From the NCBI GenBank assembly GCA_021793115.1, contig JAJYTJ010000042.1, forward strand, positions 1-25,432: a DNA stretch of 25,432 nt, in the 5' to 3' direction. This document shows, in pieces, positions 9,042 through 16,529 of the stretch; the stretch's first letter is position 1, and each line of letters starts with the position of its first letter. The position numbers and the translations under genes are program-made. Under the pieces are notes generated by a model. It was not told the DNA's origin, did not search any database, and worked only from the letters and a program-made list of their open reading frames with translations. The DNA comes from Actinomycetes bacterium (GTDB lineage: Bacteria > Actinomycetota > Actinomycetes > Actinomycetales > Cellulomonadaceae).

Positions 9042-9989
9042 GTGCAGCCCGCCGCCGCGCCGTCCCCGTACGTCGACCTGGACCGCGCCGCATGGGTTCG
9101 CCTGGCCGAGTCGACGCCGCTGCCCTTCACGGAGGACGACGTCGAGCGCCTGCGCGGCCTGGGCGACCCGATCGACCTGCCCGAGGCGGACGCCGTCTAC
9201 CGGCCCCTGACCCGCCTCCTCGACCTGCACGTTCAGGCGACGCGCGGTCTGCACCGGGCGGCCACCACGTTCCTGCGCGAGCGTCCCGACCCCACGCCGT
9301 TCGTCATCGGCATCGCGGGCTCGGTCGCGGTCGGCAAGTCGACGGTGGCGCGCCTCCTGCGCGAGCTCATCGCGCGCTGGCCCACCACGCCGCGGGTCGA
9401 GCTCGTCACCACCGACGGCTTCCTCTACCCCAACGCCGAGCTGGCACGGCGGGGGCTCATGGAGCGCAAGGGCTTCCCGGAGTCGTACGACCGGCGTTCG
9501 CTGCTGCGGTTCGTCCAGGAGGTCAAGGCCGGCAGCGCCGAGGTGACGGCGCCCATGTACTCGCACCTCACGTACGACATCGTCCCGGACCGCCGCACGG
9601 TGGTGCACCGGCCGGACGTGCTCATCGTCGAGGGCCTCAACGTGCTGCAGCCCGCCCGCGTCACCGCGCAGGGCCGCTCGAGCCTGACCGTGAGCGACTT
9701 CTTCGACTTCTCCATCTACGTCGACGCGCGCGAGCGCGACGTGCGCCGCTGGTACATCGACCGGTTCCTCGGGCTGCGCTCGACCGCCTTCGCGCAGCCG
9801 GAGTCGTACTTCCACCGCTACGCGGCGCTGAGCGACGAGGAGGCCGTGGCCGTCGCGGGCACCATCTGGGACTCGATCAACGCGCCCAACCTCGAGCAGA
9901 ACATCCGGCCCACACGGGGCCGCGCGACGCTCGTCCTCACCAAGGGCGCCGACCACGCGGTGCAGCGGGTGCGGCTGCGCAAGCTGTAG
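9042..9989 (+). CDS. coaA: Type I pantothenate kinase
   Basis: This 315-residue protein phosphorylates pantothenate with ATP, the first and usually controlling step of coenzyme A synthesis. The P-loop GSVAVGKS is at residues 93-100. The family stretches [51 protein letters not shown] and DFSIYVDA are all present, ending VRLRKL. The start is a GTG. GGGAGGA lies 7 nt upstream and may be a ribosome site, while GAGGAT ending 6 nt upstream could be a -10 for a leaderless message; the sequence does not decide between them. The gene is divergent from glmS and convergent with the lipoprotein gene. Confidence 0.97.
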   Translation: MQPAAAPSPYVDLDRAAWVRLAESTPLPFTEDDVERLRGLGDPIDLPEADAVYRPLTRLLDLHVQATRGLHRAATTFLRERPDPTPFVIGIAGSVAVGKSTVARLLRELIARWPTTPRVELVTTDGFLYPNAELARRGLMERKGFPESYDRRSLLRFVQEVKAGSAEVTAPMYSHLTYDIVPDRRTVVHRPDVLIVEGLNVLQPARVTAQGRSSLTVSDFFDFSIYVDARERDVRRWYIDRFLGLRSTAFAQPESYFHRYAALSDEEAVAVAGTIWDSINAPNLEQNIRPTRGRATLVLTKGADHAVQRVRLRKL

Positions 9990-10018
9990 CGCCACGCCGG
10001 CCGCCGGGGCGGCGCCGC

Positions 10019-10681
10019 TCAGCCGGCGGCGGCCACCAGCTGGACGGGCTGGTCGACGACGCCGGTGACGGGCATCCGGTCGAGCGCGGCACGCACCCGG
10101 GCCGAGCCGTCGTCGCACCCGTCGACCGCGGCGGCGGACAGCACGGCGCTGCCCATCGCGTCGAGCAGCCAGAGGACCACCGGGGCGCCGGCCGCCCCGC
10201 AGGAGGCGGCCGGGGTCGGGGCGGGCGGCCCGGTGCGGCCCGCGGCCGCGGCGTCGAGCGCCGTGACGAGGGCGGCGACGTCGGCCGCCGAGCCCTCGCG
10301 CGACGTGGCCGTCACCGCGGTCCACGTGCCGGCGCTGTCCCGCATCTGGCCACCGACCTGGCACGCGAGCACGCCGGCCGGCACGAACCCGGCCGGGACG
10401 GCGCCCGCGGTGACGTCCGGCCGGGGTGTCGCCTGCGCGGCCAGGGCCGGGTCGAGCGTCAGGCCGAGCCGACCGAGCACCTCCGGCGCCAGGCAGTCGG
10501 GCGAGGCCACGGCGACGCCCGGCGAGGCCTGCGGACCGGGAGCCGCTGCGGCGCACCCGGTGGCGAGCAGCGCAACCGCAAGGCCGACGGCGACGAACGC
10601 GACGCGCCGGGCCCCGGGCCGCCGCACCCCGCCCCGGGCACGCCCGGGCGCCCGGACGACTGCCGTGCGCGCGCGGCCCAT
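10019..10681 (-). CDS. Putative lipoprotein, function unknown
   Basis: This 220-residue protein starts with an arginine-rich region (residues 1-26) and a hydrophobic stretch ending in the lipobox LLATGC, so Cys43 should be lipidated and the protein anchored outside the cytoplasmic membrane. The mature part is rich in Ala, Gly, Pro and Thr with five cysteines after the lipid Cys (for example SPDCLAPEVL, GVLACQVGG, PAASCGAAG and DGCDDG), which may form disulfides. I do not recognise a domain. The ATG is supported by GAGGAG about 5 nt upstream. The upstream region holds a likely -10, a perfect palindrome and two direct repeats, suggesting tight control. Confidence 0.78.
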   Translation of the reverse strand: MGRARTAVVRAPGRARGGVRRPGARRVAFVAVGLAVALLATGCAAAAPGPQASPGVAVASPDCLAPEVLGRLGLTLDPALAAQATPRPDVTAGAVPAGFVPAGVLACQVGGQMRDSAGTWTAVTATSREGSAADVAALVTALDAAAAGRTGPPAPTPAASCGAAGAPVVLWLLDAMGSAVLSAAAVDGCDDGSARVRAALDRMPVTGVVDQPVQLVAAAG

Positions 10682-10777
10682 CGCTCTCCTCGCCCTGCTG
10701 CTCGGGCATGCCGCTGCGGACCCTCGAGGGGGCCACGCGGGATGCGGGGAGGACCGCCGTCGGCGGCGGCCCGTTCG

Positions 10778-10850
10778 AGCGTACGTGCGTCACCCGCGAG
10801 GGTGACGCGGCCGACACCGGATCGTTAGCCGGTGTGCCCGGATCGTTAGC
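10778..10850 (-). promoter_or_regulatory. Composite promoter of the lipoprotein gene: -10, perfect palindrome, tandem repeats
   Basis: Read on the minus strand, TACGCT (10778-10783) is a good -10. Over the spacer and -35 position lies a perfect inverted repeat: the plus-strand arm GCGTCACCC (10787-10795), a GCGA centre (10796-10799) and GGGTGACGC (10800-10808). Further upstream are two exact copies of CCGGATCGTTAGC (10817-10829 and 10838-10850), 21 bp apart, about two helical turns. The palindrome sits where a repressor would block polymerase and the repeats where an activator could sit; the binding proteins are unknown. The palindrome could instead act as a terminator for dedA, though no T run follows. 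Confidence 0.55.
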
Positions 10851-10889
10851 GGGGCGGCCGGTCGGCCCGGGCCACCCTGCCCACCCGGC

Positions 10890-11543
10890 CTACCCAGCCG
10901 CGGGGCCGTCCGGCGTGGGCTCGTCGCCCGCCGCGGGCATCGCCAGTGCGGCCCTGGGCGCACGCACCCACCGGCTGAGCAGCGCGTCGACGAGCAGGCC
11001 GATGACCATGCCGCCGACCACGCCGACGAGGATGGCGATGATGGGGTGCCCCTGGAGCACGCGCCCGGCACCGATGCCGATGAGCGAGGCGTAGCAGGCC
11101 CACGTGATCGCCGCGAACGCGGCCAGGCCGACGAACTTCTTGCGCGGGAACCGCAGCGCTCCGGCGGTCATGTTGACCGCGACCCGCCCGACCGGGATGT
11201 ACCGCCCCGCGATGATGAAGGACGCACCCCGCTCCGTGAGGGCGCGCTGGGCCCAGTCGAGGGCCGACCGCGCCTTCTCGCTGCGGAAGATCCGCAGGTG
11301 CCGCACGTCGACGCGGCGCCCGATCGTGTACGCGACCTGGTCGCCCGTGAACGCCCCGGCCGCCGCCACGAGGATGACCGGCAGGAGCGCCGGCCTGCCC
11401 GCCGGCGACACGGACAGCGACGCGAGCGCGATGACGAGCGACTCGCTGGGGATCGGCGGGAAGAAGCCGTCGATCACGGCGAAGAGGTACATGACGGCGA
11501 GGACCCACGGCGACCCCGCCAGCCCCAGCGCCCACGCCTCCAC
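10890..11543 (-). CDS. DedA-family membrane protein
   Basis: This 217-residue integral membrane protein has the DedA/SNARE-associated (VTT) signatures: FFPPIPSE near residues 28-34, GDQVAYTIGR, and AGRYIPVGRVAVNMTAGA, where the GRxxPxxR arginines are at about 114 and 120. Known DedA proteins affect lipid or undecaprenyl-phosphate flipping and membrane stress tolerance; the lipid handled here is unknown. The GTG at 11543 is chosen because GAGGGGGA lies about 6 nt upstream; an earlier GTG at 11591 would add 16 proline/glycine-rich residues. A TAGCGT -10 (11590-11595) would give a leader of about 40 nt, and a TCAGGG repeat array lies further upstream. Confidence 0.92.
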   Translation of the reverse strand: MEAWALGLAGSPWVLAVMYLFAVIDGFFPPIPSESLVIALASLSVSPAGRPALLPVILVAAAGAFTGDQVAYTIGRRVDVRHLRIFRSEKARSALDWAQRALTERGASFIIAGRYIPVGRVAVNMTAGALRFPRKKFVGLAAFAAITWACYASLIGIGAGRVLQGHPIIAILVGVVGGMVIGLLVDALLSRWVRAPRAALAMPAAGDEPTPDGPAAG

Positions 11544-11589
11544 GACACGTCCCCCTCGTCCGGGGCCCGCCTCGAGCCGCCCGGGGATC

Positions 11590-11663
11590 ACGCTACGGGG
11601 CGGGGGTGGCCCCAGGCGTGGTTCCCCGGGCTGATTCAGGGTGGATCAGGGGAAGGATCAGGG
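11590..11663 (-). promoter_or_regulatory. dedA promoter with three TCAGGG repeats
   Basis: TAGCGT on the minus strand (11590-11595) is a likely -10. TCAGGG occurs three times in the same direction at 11636-11641, 11646-11651 and 11658-11663, with starts 10 and 12 bp apart. Two of the three sit within GGATCAGGGG. Direct hexamers one helical turn apart are the usual form of sites for OmpR-type response regulators (family knowledge). The nearest repeat is 40 bp from the -10, almost the same as at the amidotransferase promoter. Confidence 0.55.
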
Positions 11664-11666
11664 GCC

Positions 11667-12401
11667 TCACGGGCGGGCGACCAGCTCGACGAACCGGCCG
11701 AGCACGTTCGGCGGGGCCACGATGCCGGTGGCGCGGGCCGCCGCGATCACGCGGTCCAGCTCGTCGGACGGGAAGTAGCCGTCGTCGCGGTATGCCGTCA
11801 CGCGCGCCACCAGGCCCTCGAGGTCGAGCTCGGGGTGGAACTGCGTCGCGTACACGCGCGACCCGACCCGGAACGCCTGCACCGGGGCTCCCTCCGACGT
11901 GGCGAGCGGCACGGCGTGCGGGGGCAGCGCGGTGACGGCCTCCTTGTGGCCGACGAACGCGCCGAACTCCTCGGGTGCGACGCCGAGCACCGGGTCGGCC
12001 CGGCCCTGCGGTGTCAGCCGCACCCGCACTCCCCCAGCGGGCTCGCCGTAGGTCCGGTCGACGACGGCCCCTTCGTGCGTGCCGAGGGCGCCCACGCCGT
12101 AGCACGCCCCGAAGAAGGGGAAGTCGGCCGGCACCACGAGGTCGAGCAGCCGCGACAGGTCGGCCTCGACGCGGCGCTGCACCGCCGACTTCGCCTCCGC
12201 CGGGTCGCTGGACTGGAACGGCCCACCACCGAGCACGATGCCCGACCACTCGTCCAGGTCGACCTCGCCGAGCGGGTGTCGCTCGAGGCGGACGCGGCGC
12301 AGCTGCGCCTCGGCCAGCCCCGTGCACCGGAGCATCGCGGCGTACTCGTCGTCGGCGGCGCCGTCCTCGGGGCGGACGGCGAGGAAGAGGAAGGGACGCA
12401 T
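11667..12401 (-). CDS. Class I glutamine amidotransferase (GMP-synthase-like GATase domain)
   Basis: This 244-residue stand-alone GATase1-fold protein has the full catalytic triad: Cys100 in the elbow FFGACYGVG, and His189 and Glu191 in QFHPELD. It also has the LGGGPFQSS stretch expected around the oxyanion strand. Such proteins take ammonia from glutamine or related gamma-glutamyl compounds; without a synthetase domain or neighbouring partner the true substrate is unknown. The ATG follows TACGCT by 7 nt with no ribosome site, so the mRNA is probably leaderless. It is divergent from the head-GIN lipoprotein gene, and the shared 159-bp region carries a TCAGGG repeat array. Confidence 0.9.
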   Translation of the reverse strand: MRPFLFLAVRPEDGAADDEYAAMLRCTGLAEAQLRRVRLERHPLGEVDLDEWSGIVLGGGPFQSSDPAEAKSAVQRRVEADLSRLLDLVVPADFPFFGACYGVGALGTHEGAVVDRTYGEPAGGVRVRLTPQGRADPVLGVAPEEFGAFVGHKEAVTALPPHAVPLATSEGAPVQAFRVGSRVYATQFHPELDLEGLVARVTAYRDDGYFPSDELDRVIAAARATGIVAPPNVLGRFVELVARP

Positions 12402-12408
12402 CGGGCCC

Positions 12409-12481
12409 AGCGTACGGGGCGGGCCGCGGGCGGCCGCGGTGCACAGCGCCCGATCAGGGGATGCTCAGGGTCGGACCAGGG
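12409..12481. promoter_or_regulatory. Divergent promoter region with second TCAGGG-type repeat array
   Basis: TACGCT on the minus strand (12409-12414) is the -10 for the amidotransferase gene. TCAGGG at 12454-12459 and 12465-12470 and the variant CCAGGG at 12476-12481 are spaced exactly 11 bp apart. The nearest copy is 39 bp from the -10. The array also lies about 80 bp before the head-GIN gene on the other strand, for which I see no convincing -10 except a weak GATGGT at 12490-12495. Confidence 0.55.
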
Positions 12482-12560
12482 CGTCGCCGGATGGTCGCCG
12501 CACCGCGGCCCGACGACGATCGCCACCGACAGCCTCCCTTCGTCCCAGGAGCACACCGCC

Positions 12561-13340
12561 ATGGCCCGCCGCGCCGCGCTCGTGCCGCTCGTCGTCCTCG
12601 TCGGCCTCGTCGCGGGCGGCCTGGCCGCCTGCTCGGTCCACGTCGACCTGCGCGACCGGGGGCCGCGCACCACGCAGCACCGGGACGTCACCGCCGTCCG
12701 CGCGCTCGACCTCGGTGCGAGCGGCGACGTCCACCTGTCCGTCGGCACCCCGTCGCTGTCCGTCACGGGCGGCGCGGACGTGCTCGCCGACCTGAGCACC
12801 ACGGTGCGCGGCGACACGCTCGTCGTCGACCTCACCGGCCGCTGGTTCGACCCAGGGCCCCTCACGTACGACCTCACGCTGCCCGCGCTGTCCTCGATCA
12901 CGCTGCGCGGCTCCGGCACCGTCACGGGTGACGTCGCCGGTACGGGTGACGCCACCCTCGACCTCACCGGTTCGGGCCGGATCGACCTGGCCGCGCTCGA
13001 TGCCGGCGCGCTGCGGGTGAGCGTGGCCGGGTCGGGTGACGTGGCCGTGGACCGCGTCACCGCCAGGAGCGCCGTGGTGGAGATCGCCGGCTCCGGGCAC
13101 GTGCGGCTGGCCGGAAGCACGGACACGCTCGACGTGTCGATCCCCGGCAGCGGCGCCGTCGACGCCGGCACGTTCCGGGCGCGCGACGCGCGCGTGGCCA
13201 TCGCCGGTTCGGGCACCGCCACGGTCGCGGCGAGCGCCACGCTGGACGCGTCGGTCGCGGGCTCCGGCGAGGTCACCTACCTCGGCGACCCGCGTGTGAC
13301 GTCGCACGTCGGCGGGTCCGGCGGGATCAGGCGCGGCTGA
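12561..13340 (+). CDS. Head GIN domain (DUF2807) lipoprotein
   Basis: This 259-residue secreted lipoprotein has a signal peptide with a lipobox ending at Cys24 (VAGGLAAC), followed by a repetitive beta-rich domain. The mature part has about ten turns each marked by a G-(S/T/A)-G step: GASGD, RGSGT, GTGDA, TGSGR, AGSGD, AGSGH, PGSGA, AGSGT, AGSGE and GGSGG. This is typical of the putative auto-transporter adhesin head GIN/DUF2807 beta-helix fold. Its function in actinobacteria is unknown; related genes elsewhere are often linked to envelope stress. The ATG is preceded by AGGAG with a 9-nt gap. The gene is convergent with def, 20 bp apart. Confidence 0.88.
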   Translation: MARRAALVPLVVLVGLVAGGLAACSVHVDLRDRGPRTTQHRDVTAVRALDLGASGDVHLSVGTPSLSVTGGADVLADLSTTVRGDTLVVDLTGRWFDPGPLTYDLTLPALSSITLRGSGTVTGDVAGTGDATLDLTGSGRIDLAALDAGALRVSVAGSGDVAVDRVTARSAVVEIAGSGHVRLAGSTDTLDVSIPGSGAVDAGTFRARDARVAIAGSGTATVAASATLDASVAGSGEVTYLGDPRVTSHVGGSGGIRRG

Positions 13341-13360
13341 CTCGCGGGTACGACCCCCGC

Positions 13361-13936
13361 TCAGCCCACCGCGACGAGCGTGCGCAGGTCCGCCTTGTCC
13401 ACGTAGAGCGTGCCACCCAGGTGGTCCGTCTCGTGCTGCACGATGCGCGCCGGCCAGCCGGTGAGCACCTCGTCCAGGACGCCGCCGCGCTCGTCGTGCC
13501 CGACGAGGCGGACCCGCCGGTGGCGCGCGACGACCGCGGCGTAGCCCGGGACGGACAGGCAGCCCTCGTCGTGCGGCACGAGCTCGTCGTCCACGGCCTC
13601 GTAGCGCGGGTTGACCAGCACGCGGAACGCCACCGGCACCCGCTCCCGGGACGGGTCGGTCAGCGGGTCCTCGACCACCGCGAGTGCCACCGGCAGCCCG
13701 ATCTGCGGCGCCGCCAGGCCCACGCCGGGGGCGGCGCGCAGCGTGCGGTGCATCACGGCCAGCAGCGCCTCGAGCTCCTCGTCCGCGAGCTGGCCGTCGT
13801 ACGGCACGGCGACGGCTCGCAGCACCGGGTCTCCGGCGCGCACGATCGGCGCGATCCCCCGCGCGTCCCGCGCCGCGAGCTCGAGCAGCCGCAGCACGCG
13901 CTCGCGCACCGGGTCCCCGGGACGCACCCCGCTCAC
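13361..13936 (-). CDS. def: Peptide deformylase
   Basis: This 191-residue metalloenzyme removes the formyl group from the N terminus of new proteins. All three motifs are present: [10 protein letters not shown] (residues 71-80), EGCLSVPG (124-131) with metal ligand Cys126, and QHETDHLGG (167-175) with ligands His168 and His172 and catalytic Glu169. About 30 residues precede the usual start of homology, rich in Arg and Leu. Its GTG start overlaps the glmM stop by 4 nt (GTGA), which points to coupled translation and a shared mRNA. The genome may encode a second deformylase elsewhere, as many actinobacteria do; this cannot be seen here. Confidence 0.95.
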   Translation of the reverse strand: MSGVRPGDPVRERVLRLLELAARDARGIAPIVRAGDPVLRAVAVPYDGQLADEELEALLAVMHRTLRAAPGVGLAAPQIGLPVALAVVEDPLTDPSRERVPVAFRVLVNPRYEAVDDELVPHDEGCLSVPGYAAVVARHRRVRLVGHDERGGVLDEVLTGWPARIVQHETDHLGGTLYVDKADLRTLVAVG

Positions 13937-15279
13937 AACGCGAGCCGGTCCCGGACGGCGCCGACGAGCGTCGCCGCGGCCCGGTCGGCCTCGTCCTGCG
14001 TCGCGGCCTCGACCATGACGCGCACCACCGGCTCGGTGCCCGACGGCCGCAGCAGCACGCGACCGGTGCCACCCAGCGCCGCCTCGACGTCGGCGACCGC
14101 CCGTGCGAGGTCCTCGTCCACGGCCACGCGCGCACGGTCCACGCCGGAGACGTTGACCAAGGTCTGCGGGAGCCGCTCCACCACGCCGGCGAGCTCAGTG
14201 AGCGAGCGCCCCGTGGCGGCGACCCGCGCCGCCAGCTGCATCGCCGTGAGGACGCCGTCGCCCGTCGTCGCGTGCTCGGCGAGGATGATGTGGCCGGACT
14301 GCTCGCCCCCCAGCACGTAGCCGTTGGCGCGCATCGCCTCGAGGACGTACCGGTCCCCCACGGCCGTGTCGACCGTCGCGATCCCGTGGGCGCGCATCGC
14401 CAGCCGCAGCCCCAGGTTGCTCATCACGGTGATGACGAGCGTGCCGCCGGCCAGCTCGCCCTTCTCGTGCAGCGCCAGCGCCAGCACGCCCATGATCTGG
14501 TCGCCGTCGACGAGCACGCCGTCGGGGCCGACGGCAAGGCAGCGGTCGGCGTCGCCGTCGAACGCCACGCCGAAGTCCGCGCCGGCGGCGACGGTGAACG
14601 CCTGGAGCTGCTCCGGGTGCGTCGAGCCCGCGCGGTCGTTGATGTTGCGCCCGTCGGGCGCGGCGTTGATGACGAGCACCTCGGCGCCTGCCGCCCGCAG
14701 CGCCGCGGGTCCCACCTCGCTCGCCGCGCCGTTGGCACAGTCCATCGCGATCCGCAGCCCGGACAGGTCCGTGTCGACGGTGCCCGCGAGGTGCTGCACG
14801 TAGTGCCGGGCGGCGCGTGCCGGGTCGCTCGTCACGCGCCCCACGGCGGCCCCGGTCGGCCGCTCCCACGCCTCGCCCCGGTGCGACTCGATGGCGTCCT
14901 CGAGGTCATCGTCCAGCTTGTGGCCACCGCGCGCGAGGAACTTGATGCCGTTGTCCGGCATCGGGTTGTGCGACGCCGAGAGCACCACGCCGAGGTCGAC
15001 GCCGTACTCGGCGGTGAGGAACGCGACCGCCGGCGTGGGCAGCACCCCCACGTCCTCGACGTCCACCCCGGCCGAGGCGAGGCCCGCCACCACCGCGGCG
15101 GAGAGGAACTCGCCCGAGGCCCGCGAGTCCCGGCCGACGACGGCACGCGGCCGTCCGTGAAAGGCGCCTCGCGCGCCGAGCACCCGGGCCGCGGCCACCG
15201 ACAGGTCCAGCGCCAGCTCAGCGGTGACGTCCCGGTTCGCCAGCCCTCGCACCCCGTCGGTGCCGAACAGTCGCGCCAC
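13933..15279 (-). CDS. glmM: Phosphoglucosamine mutase
   Basis: This 448-residue enzyme converts glucosamine 6-phosphate to the 1-phosphate, the step after GlmS in UDP-GlcNAc synthesis. It starts [11 protein letters not shown], the GlmM hallmark. It has the phosphoserine loop [11 protein letters not shown] (Ser103), the metal loop DGDADR (Asp241, 243, 245), the sugar loop GGEQSGH and the phosphate loop [10 protein letters not shown]. The GTG at 15279 is chosen over longer readings because AAGGAGGG lies 5 nt upstream and homology begins there. It is downstream of rpsI, behind a strong hairpin, and upstream of and overlapping def. Confidence 0.98.
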   Translation of the reverse strand: MARLFGTDGVRGLANRDVTAELALDLSVAAARVLGARGAFHGRPRAVVGRDSRASGEFLSAAVVAGLASAGVDVEDVGVLPTPAVAFLTAEYGVDLGVVLSASHNPMPDNGIKFLARGGHKLDDDLEDAIESHRGEAWERPTGAAVGRVTSDPARAARHYVQHLAGTVDTDLSGLRIAMDCANGAASEVGPAALRAAGAEVLVINAAPDGRNINDRAGSTHPEQLQAFTVAAGADFGVAFDGDADRCLAVGPDGVLVDGDQIMGVLALALHEKGELAGGTLVITVMSNLGLRLAMRAHGIATVDTAVGDRYVLEAMRANGYVLGGEQSGHIILAEHATTGDGVLTAMQLAARVAATGRSLTELAGVVERLPQTLVNVSGVDRARVAVDEDLARAVADVEAALGGTGRVLLRPSGTEPVVRVMVEAATQDEADRAAATLVGAVRDRLAL

Positions 15280-15303
15280 GTGAACCCTCCTTGACGAACG
15301 ACA

Positions 15304-15338
15304 ACGGCCTCGTGGACTGTAGTCGTCCACGAGGCCGT
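15304..15338 (-). terminator. Hairpin terminator after rpsI, before glmM
   Basis: ACGGCCTCGTGGAC (15304-15317) and its exact complement (15325-15338) form a perfect 14-bp stem with a 7-nt loop, lying 16 bp after the rpsI stop. On the minus strand it is followed by a modest T-containing stretch (TGTCGTTCGTC). It probably ends or reduces transcription of rplM-rpsI before glmM. A TACAGT sequence within it (15316-15321) could serve as a -10 for glmM. Confidence 0.75.
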
Positions 15339-15354
15339 CGGCCGAACCCTGGGG

Positions 15355-15843
15355 TCAGCGCTTCGAGTACTGCGGCGCCTTGCGGGCCTTCTTGAGGCCG
15401 GCCTTCTTGCGCTCCACGACGCGCGCGTCGCGCGTGAGGAAGCCCGCCTTCTTCAGCGCCGGGCGGTTGTGCTCGGCGTCGATCGCGTTGAGCGCGCGGG
15501 CGATGCCCAGGCGCAGCGCGCCGGCCTGACCGCTGACGCCACCGCCGTTGATGCGGGCGACGACGTCGAAGCGGCCCTCGACGTCAACCAGCTTGAACGG
15601 CGAGTTGACGAGCTGCTGGTGCAGCTTGTTCGGGAAGTACTCCTCGAGCGAGCGGCCGTTGATGGTCCACTGCCCGGTGCCCGGCACCAGACGGACGCGG
15701 GCGACGGCCTCCTTGCGGCGGCCGAGCGCGCGGCCCGGTGCGGTGAGCGACTGGCCGCGGCCGGTGACCGGCGCGGTCTCGCTGGTGTAGCTGGTGGGCG
15801 TCTGCTCGCCCTCGACGTACTCGTCGGCTGTGGTCTCGGCCAC
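15355..15843 (-). CDS. rpsI: 30S ribosomal protein S9
   Basis: This 162-residue protein has the S9 core from about residue 38 ([17 protein letters not shown]), then [30 protein letters not shown] and the basic C-terminal tail [12 protein letters not shown] that reaches the P-site tRNA in the ribosome. About 35 N-terminal residues are acidic and Thr-rich, an extension common in actinobacterial S9. The GTG at 15843 is preferred since GAGGA lies just upstream; the longer ATG reading overlaps the rplM stop. It follows rplM by 32 bp in the usual rplM-rpsI operon. Confidence 0.97.
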   Translation of the reverse strand: MAETTADEYVEGEQTPTSYTSETAPVTGRGQSLTAPGRALGRRKEAVARVRLVPGTGQWTINGRSLEEYFPNKLHQQLVNSPFKLVDVEGRFDVVARINGGGVSGQAGALRLGIARALNAIDAEHNRPALKKAGFLTRDARVVERKKAGLKKARKAPQYSKR

Positions 15844-15875
15844 GGGGTTCCTCGGTTCCTCGTCCTCGCAGCGGC

Positions 15876-16325
15876 TCACGCCTGCTGCGACACCTGGGTG
15901 AGCTCGTAGGGCTTCGGCTGCTGTGCAGCGTGCGGGTGCTCGGGGCCTGCATAGACCTTGAGCTTGCCCAGCTGCTGGCGGCCGAGCGTGGTCTTCGGGA
16001 CCATTCCCGCCACGGCCTTCTCGATGACGCGCTCCGGGTGCTTCTCCAGGAGGTCCGCGTAGCGGATCGCCTTGAGACCGCCCGGGTAGCCCGAGTGGCG
16101 GTAGGCGAGCTTGGTGTCGGCCTTGGTGCCGGTCAGCGCGATCTTCGCCGCGTTGACGACGATGACGAAGTCACCGTTGTCGACGTGCGGCGCGAACGTG
16201 GGCTTGTGCTTGCCACGCAGCAGCGTGGCGATGTGGGTTGCCAGGCGGCCGAGGACGACATCGGTCGCGTCGATGACGTACCAGGTCTTCTCGACGTCAC
16301 CGGGCTTCGGGGTGTACGTGCGCAC
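15876..16325 (-). CDS. rplM: 50S ribosomal protein L13
   Basis: This 149-residue protein carries the L13 signatures [42 protein letters not shown] and [27 protein letters not shown]13 is an early-assembly protein of the large subunit. The start is the GTG at 16325 ([12 protein letters not shown]), with GAGAAGG 9 nt upstream; the longer ATG reading would add 14 basic residues not expected in the family. It is the first gene of rplM-rpsI and is preceded by a leader of about 160 nt that can fold extensively. Confidence 0.97.
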   Translation of the reverse strand: MRTYTPKPGDVEKTWYVIDATDVVLGRLATHIATLLRGKHKPTFAPHVDNGDFVIVVNAAKIALTGTKADTKLAYRHSGYPGGLKAIRYADLLEKHPERVIEKAVAGMVPKTTLGRQQLGKLKVYAGPEHPHAAQQPKPYELTQVSQQA

Positions 16326-16489
16326 GGGTGTGGGCCTTCTCGTCGTGTGTCGGTACCAGGTGGCCACCGCACACGGCGGCTCCCTGGTGGGCTGTCGAGG
16401 CGTCTGCCGATGAGTGGGACCGCACCGGTGTCGCGGTCGGCTCGCGGTGGTGAGAAGTCACCGGTGCTCGACAGCGGACGCACAACGAC
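16326..16489 (-). ncRNA. Structured 5' leader of rplM-rpsI (candidate cis-regulatory RNA)
   Basis: From the inferred start near 16488 to the rplM GTG the transcript can form a nested fold. An outer 9-bp stem pairs 16467-16475 with 16391-16399. It encloses two hairpins, one at 16449-16462 (5 bp, CUUC loop) and one at 16418-16438 (6 bp). A separate hairpin at 16355-16388 has 6 bp, a symmetric 2x2 internal loop, then 7 bp (one G-U) and a UGUG loop. It ends about 14 nt before the ribosome site. Ribosomal protein leaders that bind their own product are known for L13 in Bacillales; this one is inferred from base pairing only. Confidence 0.5.
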
Positions 16490-16494
16490 AGACG

Positions 16495-16524
16495 ACAATA
16501 CCCGGGCTCCGGTGGAGCGGTCAA
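16495..16524 (-). promoter_or_regulatory. rplM-rpsI promoter
   Basis: On the minus strand TTGACC (16519-16524) and TATTGT (16495-16500) are separated by 18 bp, a good match to the housekeeping sigma consensus and the strongest such pair I see in the window. It begins just 5 bp after the stop of the upstream lysG gene. Transcription should start near 16488. Confidence 0.7.
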
Positions 16525-16529
16525 AACGC

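Noticed and set aside
9990..10018. GC-rich inverted repeat between coaA and the lipoprotein gene as a terminator
   Set aside because: The best pairing has a loop of about 2 nt, which is not a workable hairpin.
8133..10817. Long minus-strand open frame across coaA and the lipoprotein gene
   Set aside because: It shares frame shadows with glmS and coaA, has no domain, and would overlap three confident genes.
13344..13359. GCGGG/CCCGC inverted repeat between the head-GIN gene and def as a two-way terminator
   Set aside because: Only 5 bp of stem; expected by chance in such GC-rich DNA.
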